Of a stretch of DNA of 55,442 nt, positions 50,281 through 55,442 are shown in pieces. Every line of letters begins with the position of its first letter. Within the stretch, counting starts at the first letter, position 1. The notes under the pieces were generated by a model, which ran no database searches, was not told the DNA's origin, and saw nothing but the letters and a program-made list of their open reading frames with translations. The translations under genes and the position numbers were made by a program. Source of the stretch: M55B165 sp964423265 (GTDB taxonomy: Bacteria; Actinomycetota; Humimicrobiia; Humimicrobiales; Humimicrobiaceae); the NCBI GenBank assembly GCA_964423265.1, contig CAYREF010000006.1:1-55442 (forward strand), given 5' to 3'.

Positions 50281-52011
50281 ATGGAAAACTTAAGATTAGG
50301 AAATATCCTTACTAATATTGCAGAATTAAACAAGGCAAACCCAGACCAGAAAAAAGCACTTTTACTCATGAGTGCTGCCAGAACTATAAGGGATTATCCT
50401 GGTGATATTAAGGAAGTATATCATGAAGGCAGGTTGCGGGATCTTCCCGGCATGAATAGCTTGGCTTATAAATATACTGACCAGTATTTTAGCGAGGGAT
50501 ATATAGAAGAGTATCAGGAGATAACCAGTGAATATTCAGAAGGCTTACTTAAGCTTATAAGGATGAGCGGGCTTGGCAGAAAGAAGATGGAAAAAATATA
50601 TAAAAACCTGAGTGCAAAAGATATAAAGGATTTAAAGGATAAGATTAATTCTAAAGATATTTCTAAATACCTGGATGGTTTTACGGTTGATAGGCTGAAG
50701 GCAACCATAGGCTATTATGAGAATGTAAGGGACTATATGCCAAGAGGATATATGGAAAATCTGATAAAGCCATTCATGTTAAAGGTAAGGCGTATAAAAG
50801 AGGTAAAAAAGCTTGAACTGGTGGGCTCTTTTAGGAGAAGAAAAGCAGCTGTTAGGGATATAGACCTGCTAGTTTTAACTGATTTTAATAATAAGGAGCT
50901 TAACCGGCAGTTAAGCATAAGATTTTTAGATAATCTATTGAAATTTGAAGGCATAAGTTCGAAGAAGAGCCAGAAAATAATTGGGGAAAGTATAAGCTAT
51001 AGGTATAGGACTAAATTTGGTTTGGATCTGGAGGTAATCCTGGCTACAGAAAATAATTGGGCTTTACAGTTATTTTACTGTACAGGTAGTAAAAAACATA
51101 TATCCCTTGTAGAAAATAAAGCAAGGGATTGGGGATTCTGTAAGCAGGGAAAGATGCACTTCCCAAAACCGGCATTAAGTGAAGAGGAAATATACAATAA
51201 TTTGGGGCTCTGCTTTATCCCCCCGGAACTCAGGGAAGGAAAAGATGAGATAAACTTGGCCCGGACAGGTAATATGCCTAATCTTTTAAGCATAAAAGAT
51301 ATAAGAGGCGACCTGCATACCCATTCCAAATGGAGCGACGGCCTGATTGAAGATAAGGAATTTTCAAAGATTATTGACAAATACGGCTACCAATATCTGG
51401 CTTTGACTGACCACTCAAAAAGCAATATTCATGGCAATGGCCTGGGTGAAGAAAGGCTTCTTGATAAATTAAACCATAGGGGCAGTTTTAATAAAATTTC
51501 CAGGAAGGCTAGAATATTAATGGGATCTGAGGTAGATATCAAAGCGGGGGGCAGGCTGGACTACGAAGAAGAAATATTAAGCAAACTTGATATTGTCATA
51601 GGATCCATGCATTCAAGTTATAAATACAGTAGCAGGGAGAATAACTTAAGGGTATCTAATGCCTTGAGAAATAAATATGTTGATTTTATAGGTCACCCTA
51701 CTGCAGTAGTTTTTGATAACCGGGCTCCACATTTTATAGATATGGATAAGGTAATAGAGGAGGCAAGAAGATATAATAAGGGTCTTGAAATTAATTCATA
51801 TTTCCTGCGGTTAGACTTGAATGAGGAAAATGCCAGGAAAGCAAAGAAAGCTGGGATAAAAATTGTCATAAATACTGACTCACATAGGCCTGCTAATTTG
51901 GATAATATAAGGTTGGGAGTAGATATCGCAAGACGGGCCGGTCTGGGCAGTAAAGACGTATTAAATACTTACAGCTGGAGTGAAATATTAGGGTGGAAAG
52001 CCAATAGGTAG
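50281..52011 (+). CDS. Second, divergent PolX-PHP family protein
   Basis: The 576-residue product has the same length and order as PolX but a strongly diverged N-terminal HhH region (LPGMNSLAYKYTDQYF, LIRMSGLGRKKMEKIYKNL). Polymerase palm aspartates are kept in GSFRRRKAAVRDIDLLV and in LDLEVILA. The PHP metal motifs are intact: DLHTHSKWSDG, LTDHSK, GSEVDIKAGG, GSMHSS, GHPTAV and NTDSHR. It lies divergently from the repair operon containing polX, 106 bases from pcm. Two complete PolX-type genes in one locus are unusual; this copy may have changed template or processivity behaviour, or mainly act as an exonuclease. Confidence 0.88.
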   Translation: MENLRLGNILTNIAELNKANPDQKKALLLMSAARTIRDYPGDIKEVYHEGRLRDLPGMNSLAYKYTDQYFSEGYIEEYQEITSEYSEGLLKLIRMSGLGRKKMEKIYKNLSAKDIKDLKDKINSKDISKYLDGFTVDRLKATIGYYENVRDYMPRGYMENLIKPFMLKVRRIKEVKKLELVGSFRRRKAAVRDIDLLVLTDFNNKELNRQLSIRFLDNLLKFEGISSKKSQKIIGESISYRYRTKFGLDLEVILATENNWALQLFYCTGSKKHISLVENKARDWGFCKQGKMHFPKPALSEEEIYNNLGLCFIPPELREGKDEINLARTGNMPNLLSIKDIRGDLHTHSKWSDGLIEDKEFSKIIDKYGYQYLALTDHSKSNIHGNGLGEERLLDKLNHRGSFNKISRKARILMGSEVDIKAGGRLDYEEEILSKLDIVIGSMHSSYKYSSRENNLRVSNALRNKYVDFIGHPTAVVFDNRAPHFIDMDKVIEEARRYNKGLEINSYFLRLDLNEENARKAKKAGIKIVINTDSHRPANLDNIRLGVDIARRAGLGSKDVLNTYSWSEILGWKANR

Positions 52012-52012
52012 G

Positions 52013-52960
52013 CTAACCTTCGTCCCGGTAGAATTTGAAAACTTCCCTATCCTTAAAATCAGGCATAAAGGGATCATTTTTTACATAGTCCTGGATATAT
52101 CCTGAAGTAAAGCCCTTCTTTTCTGCATATTTTACTACCTGGTAGTATTCTTTTGAAGTAATGCTTCTGTTTATTTCCGGATAATGGCTGGCCTTAAAGG
52201 TTGGATGATACTGAGCCATTATGCTCAGGTAAACATCTGTCGACAGGCTGTTTTTTATAAAATCTATAGTTTTTTTAATTCCCCCAACATTATTAGGTAG
52301 GACAAGCAACCTGATGAGCATCCCTTTTTTTGCAATATCATTGTTGCCAAGCTTTAATCCTCCTACCTGGCTGTACATCTCAATAAGGGCTTTATGATTA
52401 TAATCTACATAATTGTTAACGCCTGAACATTTTTTGGCCATTTCATTATCGCTATACCTTATATCGGGCATGTAGATGTCTATAATTCCTCTCAGCATTT
52501 TTATAATTCTTGGGTTATCGTAACCGCCTGTATTAAATACAAGCGGAATATTTAACCCTGATTTTTTGGCAATGGCGATTGCAGATACTATTTGAGGGAT
52601 CCAGATAGAAGGGGAAACAAAATTAATGTTATGGCAACCTCTATTTTGTAATTCCAGCATTAATTCTGCCAGGTTCCCTACTTTTATTTTTCTGCCTTCA
52701 TGCTGCTGGCTTATCTGATAGTTCTGGCAATAAACACATCTCATATTACAGTATGTAAAAAATATGGTTCCAGATCCGCCGGTTCCCGAAATGGGTGGCT
52801 CCTCCCCATGGTGGGGCATAGATGAAGAAATGACTGGTCTAGCAGGAGCTTTGCAGAATCCTTTTACCCCTTCTGCCCTGCTAATCAAGCACTTATGGGG
52901 GCAAATGATGCAATTGCTTAACAGTTTGTTTAAAATTCTGGATGCATAATTTGGATCCAT
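52013..52960 (-). CDS. Radical SAM protein, PflA-like (COG1313 type)
   Basis: The 315-residue product has the radical SAM motif C-NMR-C-VY-C (in FFTYCNMRCVYCQNYQIS) preceded by a Cys-rich N-terminus (CIICPHKCLISRAEGVKGFC) and HHGEEPPISGTGGSGTIF. NINFVSPSIWIPQIV and VFNTGGYDN follow. This matches the 'putative pyruvate formate-lyase activating enzyme' family COG1313, whose target is unknown. No glycyl radical enzyme gene is nearby, so activation of such an enzyme is unsupported here. It is tail-to-tail with the second PolX-type gene, one base apart. Confidence 0.9.
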   Translation of the reverse strand: MDPNYASRILNKLLSNCIICPHKCLISRAEGVKGFCKAPARPVISSSMPHHGEEPPISGTGGSGTIFFTYCNMRCVYCQNYQISQQHEGRKIKVGNLAELMLELQNRGCHNINFVSPSIWIPQIVSAIAIAKKSGLNIPLVFNTGGYDNPRIIKMLRGIIDIYMPDIRYSDNEMAKKCSGVNNYVDYNHKALIEMYSQVGGLKLGNNDIAKKGMLIRLLVLPNNVGGIKKTIDFIKNSLSTDVYLSIMAQYHPTFKASHYPEINRSITSKEYYQVVKYAEKKGFTSGYIQDYVKNDPFMPDFKDREVFKFYRDEG

Positions 52961-52974
52961 AAGATAAAAATACC

Positions 52975-53322
52975 CTATTTTTTGTTATTTGTGAAAGGGT
53001 TTTTATCTTCAGCAACTTTTGGTTGCCTTTTGTTCGCTAAATTTTGCGCATAAGAGAGAACCTTATCTATAAGGTGAGGATTGTATTTGAGCAGCAACTT
53101 TAATTTTTCAAGCCTGTATTCAAAAAAATATTCAGGATTGATATCCAGGCCTTTAGAAATAAGTTCAATGGTTTCTTGTGGAGGCGGGTTATGCCTTTTT
53201 TTAAGTTTGCTAAAATAACTGTAATCAAGGTTGGTTTTATGGGCAAGGCTCCTCAATTTTATATTCTTCTTATTAATTATTTCTTCTAGGGCTTTACCGA
53301 AGCATTTATTTGAATAATCCAT
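52975..53322 (-). CDS. HTH (XRE-like) regulator
   Basis: The 115-residue protein has an N-terminal helix-turn-helix of the Cro/C1 type (KLRSLAHKTNLDYSYFSKLKKRHNPPPQETIELISKGLDI, residues about 22-62). An acidic/hydrophobic C-terminal part (EYFFEYRLEKLKLLLKYNPHLIDKVLSYAQ) may dimerise. The layout resembles regulators that pair the HTH with a short helical tail. It follows the radical SAM gene's start by 14 bases on the same strand, so it would be transcribed first and may regulate that gene. Confidence 0.8.
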   Translation of the reverse strand: MDYSNKCFGKALEEIINKKNIKLRSLAHKTNLDYSYFSKLKKRHNPPPQETIELISKGLDINPEYFFEYRLEKLKLLLKYNPHLIDKVLSYAQNLANKRQPKVAEDKNPFTNNKK

Positions 53323-53394
53323 AGAGCAAATTAATTTTTAAATAAATACTACCTCAATAGAAAATACAAAATAAGAAATCCTGGCCAATTTTCG

Positions 53395-53423
53395 TTGACA
53401 ATTAAATCAACAAGTTAATTAGA
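53395..53423 (+). promoter_or_regulatory. Possible promoter upstream of the HD-GYP gene
   Basis: A consensus -35 TTGACA (53395-53400) is followed 17 bases later by a weak -10-like ATTAGA (53418-53423). The remaining leader of about 140 bases before the HD-GYP ATG is very AT-rich, with an isolated AGGAGGGG (53468-53476). I found no riboswitch, including no cyclic-di-GMP aptamer core. Confidence 0.3.
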
Positions 53424-53569
53424 GGTGCGTAGGTCCCACTATTTAAGGCAAAAAAGCAATTTAAAACAGGAGGGGTAGTATTTTACATTATTTTTTAATA
53501 ATATATAATAAGTAAATACTTTATATATAATATATAAAAATACTTTTACATGTAAATATAAGGTTATTA

Positions 53570-55442
53570 ATGATTGATGGCAAAGAATGTAAATATAATC
53601 TTTTAGAGGTTTTAGATTTAATCAATCAGCTTCTAATCCATGAAGATGATATCAATTATATATTTACGGAAATTACCAGCATTCTGGATAAAAGTTTTTT
53701 ATCAGATTATTCTTGCATCCTTGCTAGTAGTAATGGCAGGCCGAAGAGAAAAATTTATAGCCGCAGGGATACTAGTGAAGATTTTAAAAAGTTTCTAAAC
53801 TTACTGGTCTCAAGATGTGAGCTTGGCAAGGATGTCTGCACACTAGAGGATTTAGGCAACAGTGGAATTAATGCAAAAATTAAGGGTTATGGCTATAAAT
53901 CCATTTCCATCTTTTCTTTTACTTATCTAGGTAGCAGAGCATCCCTATTTCTTTTTTCCTGCAGGAAAAAAGAATTCTCCAATAAAACTATAAGCAGATT
54001 GTCAGGCTTGGCAAGGAATTTGGAAAAGGTGGCAGCCCGGCTAGAGAAAATCAAGGGAGGGATGTGTCTAGAAAAATTCCAGAAGTTATTGGATGAATTA
54101 TGTCCGCCTCCAGTTAATAATTTGGAAAATACTTTCGGGGATAGCCTGAGGAAAGTGAAAGAGCTCCTACCGGTAAAAGAGGTTGGTCTGAAACTGTTGC
54201 CTGAAAGCGAGAAGTTTCTAAAACCCTTCAGCATAGGCAGAAAAGAGTTTGCCTCTACTATAAGTGATTATAGCTATATAAGTTCTGGCAACAAGGTAAA
54301 TATTGGTTCTCCCGCTTCTTCTGTATACCTTCCCTTAAAAAAATATGATGGTTGCCATTATGGGTATTTAGGGCTGGATTTCGATCCAGAGGTAAAGGGA
54401 GTAGATGAATATTTTACCCAGATTAATGTTTTAAAAAAACTGTATTCTAATTTATTAAGGTTTATGGAAATGGAATGCTTAAATGCCAGGGGCAGGGAGA
54501 AATATAAAAAGCTATTTGCTTTATCCCCGGTAGCAATGGTGGAGTTGGATTTCCCGGAAATAGAAAATTTTATTTGTATACAAAAAAGCAAAGAAGGAAA
54601 TGTAAACAACTTTACTGATTACAAAGAATTGGAAGCCAGGGAATTACTTAAAAAGATAAAAATCTTAAATATTAACCAGGAAGCACTTAAGCTGTGCGGG
54701 GCTGCGGCCAAAGGCAAGATTAAAAAGAACATAAGCCGGATATTGCTCCCAGATTTTTTATCAGTGTTTAAAAAACAAGTAATTGCTCTCGCTGGGGGCA
54801 AGGAAGCAGCAGTAGCTAATACAAAAATAAGGACATTGACAGGAAAGGAAAAGGAAGTTTACATAAAATTGTCAATTCTAGAAAAAGGTGAATATAATTT
54901 CACAGCCTTATTGTCTATTATTGAAACGGACAGCCAAAAAGTGCTTGGAAAAAATACTACCAAAAACGAAAGCTATTTAGGGGCAATTGAAGCCTTGTCA
55001 CTTATTATCAAAGTTAAAGATCCCTATACTGCAGGACACCAGAGAAGGGTGGCTAGGCTTTCTGTAGCACTGGCAAAAGAATTAAAATTAGAAGAAAATA
55101 AGATTAAGTCCATAAAAATTGCAGCATCAATTCATGATGTGGGTAAAATAAATATTCCTGCCTCTATATTATCAAAGCCTGGAAAGTTAACGGATATCGA
55201 GTATAACTTAATTAAGACCCACCCCAAACTTGGGAGCATAATATTAAAGAAAATAAATTTCCCCTGGCCTATTGACGAAATTGTGTTGCAGCATCATGAA
55301 AGGTTGAATGGTAGTGGGTATCCAAACGGCCTGGTAGGAGACGAGATATTGCCAGGTGCTAGGATAATAGCAGTAGCCGATGTTGTTGAAGCAATGTCTT
55401 CACATAGGCCCTATAGGGCAGCAAAGGGTATTGATGCAGCAT
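53570..55442 (+). CDS. HD-GYP domain protein, 3' end beyond the window
   Basis: An open frame runs from ATG to the last base (more than 620 codons; no stop). The first part (about 1-190) has a GAF-like look (SILDKSFLSDYSCILASSNG), and a second sensory segment covers about 300-450. The HD-GYP domain follows from about residue 478: KDPYTAGHQRRVARLSVALAKEL, then HDVGKINIPASIL (HD pair), KTHPKLGSIIL, HHERLNGSGYPNG (HHExxxGxGYP), and ADVVEAMSSHRPYR. HD-GYP enzymes break down cyclic-di-GMP. All visible catalytic residues are present. The N-terminus shows no membrane helix, so it is cytoplasmic. Confidence 0.87.
   Translation, partial: MIDGKECKYNLLEVLDLINQLLIHEDDINYIFTEITSILDKSFLSDYSCILASSNGRPKRKIYSRRDTSEDFKKFLNLLVSRCELGKDVCTLEDLGNSGINAKIKGYGYKSISIFSFTYLGSRASLFLFSCRKKEFSNKTISRLSGLARNLEKVAARLEKIKGGMCLEKFQKLLDELCPPPVNNLENTFGDSLRKVKELLPVKEVGLKLLPESEKFLKPFSIGRKEFASTISDYSYISSGNKVNIGSPASSVYLPLKKYDGCHYGYLGLDFDPEVKGVDEYFTQINVLKKLYSNLLRFMEMECLNARGREKYKKLFALSPVAMVELDFPEIENFICIQKSKEGNVNNFTDYKELEARELLKKIKILNINQEALKLCGAAAKGKIKKNISRILLPDFLSVFKKQVIALAGGKEAAVANTKIRTLTGKEKEVYIKLSILEKGEYNFTALLSIIETDSQKVLGKNTTKNESYLGAIEALSLIIKVKDPYTAGHQRRVARLSVALAKELKLEENKIKSIKIAASIHDVGKINIPASILSKPGKLTDIEYNLIKTHPKLGSIILKKINFPWPIDEIVLQHHERLNGSGYPNGLVGDEILPGARIIAVADVVEAMSSHRPYRAAKGIDAA

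Noticed and set aside
52013..52960. Pyruvate formate-lyase activating enzyme in the strict sense
   Set aside because: No glycyl radical enzyme gene is adjacent, and the N-terminal Cys-rich segment fits the wider COG1313 group of unknown target.
53424..53569. Cyclic-di-GMP riboswitch upstream of the HD-GYP gene
   Set aside because: The conserved aptamer core is absent. Only an isolated AGGAGGGG and AT-rich runs are seen.
1..55442. CRISPR array, prophage, insertion sequence, tRNA or rRNA genes
   Set aside because: I found no regularly spaced repeats, no integrase or transposase, and no tRNA T-loop signature or rRNA segment on either strand.

Overview
This is an AT-rich, gene-dense bacterial chromosome segment with short intergenic gaps and no tRNA, rRNA, transposase, integrase or CRISPR array that I can see. 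The gene content points to an anaerobe that survives brief oxygen exposure. It has an Rnf ion-pumping ferredoxin:NAD oxidoreductase with its flavin transferase, and a PerR-peroxiredoxin-superoxide reductase-ferritin-flavodiiron defence cluster. A LytR-CpsA-Psr protein, a BlaI/M56 pair, a DUF5667 anti-sigma gene and the absence of outer-membrane genes suggest a monoderm cell wall. A deep-branching, probably uncultured lineage (Actinomycetota-, Chloroflexota- or Atribacterota-like) would fit, but I cannot assign a phylum from sequence alone.

Layout. 0.1-2.7 kb: an Mth938-type protein, a degenerate RNase HII-like protein and a zinc phospholipase C-like protein. 2.8-7.0 kb: a BlaI/M56 regulator pair, then a strong candidate RiPP locus (a 41-residue Cys/Trp-rich precursor gene that fell below the usual gene-calling length, directly followed by its radical SAM/SPASM maturase), then a flavodoxin and a DUF454 membrane protein. 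7.0-11.9 kb: hydantoinase/oxoprolinase subunits A and B (A appears to start at CTG) and a lipoprotein. 12-18 kb: a LacI regulator, a cobalamin-binding GGDEF protein with the CarH photoreceptor signature, a metal-binding lipoprotein, an M23 murein hydrolase activator and an M48 protease. 18-22 kb: an anti-sigma/sigma pair in which the sigma gene carries two compensating frameshifts, a Cys/His-rich exported peptide, a TetR regulator with an epimerase, and a decayed stretch. 22-24.4 kb: an unusual redox cassette of two small di-histidine membrane proteins, a sulfite-oxidase-fold protein lacking the molybdenum-ligating Cys, and a DOMON heme lipoprotein. 24.4-28.5 kb: the oxidative stress cluster. 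28.5-40.2 kb: a DUF4214-LCP fusion, a MATE transporter, a cupin, a second copy of the lipoprotein family, a COG4091 oxidoreductase, and apbE-rnfCDGEAB. 40.2-46 kb: a methionine synthase activation-domain protein, a thioesterase, a YhaO/YhaN-type SbcCD pair, a methyltransferase and NikR. 46-52 kb: a DNA repair island (pcm, DUF763, polX, nth on the minus strand, and a second divergent PolX-PHP on the plus strand). 52-55.4 kb: a PflA-like radical SAM protein, an HTH regulator, and an HD-GYP protein cut by the window end.

How the parts work together. Rnf and ApbE form the energy-conserving core, and RnfG and RnfD both carry the FMN-attachment threonine motif. The PerR cluster detoxifies peroxide, superoxide and oxygen and stores the released iron. 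A cyclic-di-GMP circuit is suggested by the cobalamin-GGDEF protein at one end and the HD-GYP protein at the other. The best candidates for something undescribed are the Cys/Trp-rich RiPP locus, the cobalamin-GGDEF photosensor candidate, and the DOMON/di-His/Cys-less sulfite-oxidase-fold cassette. The first 106 bases hold no gene that I can identify.
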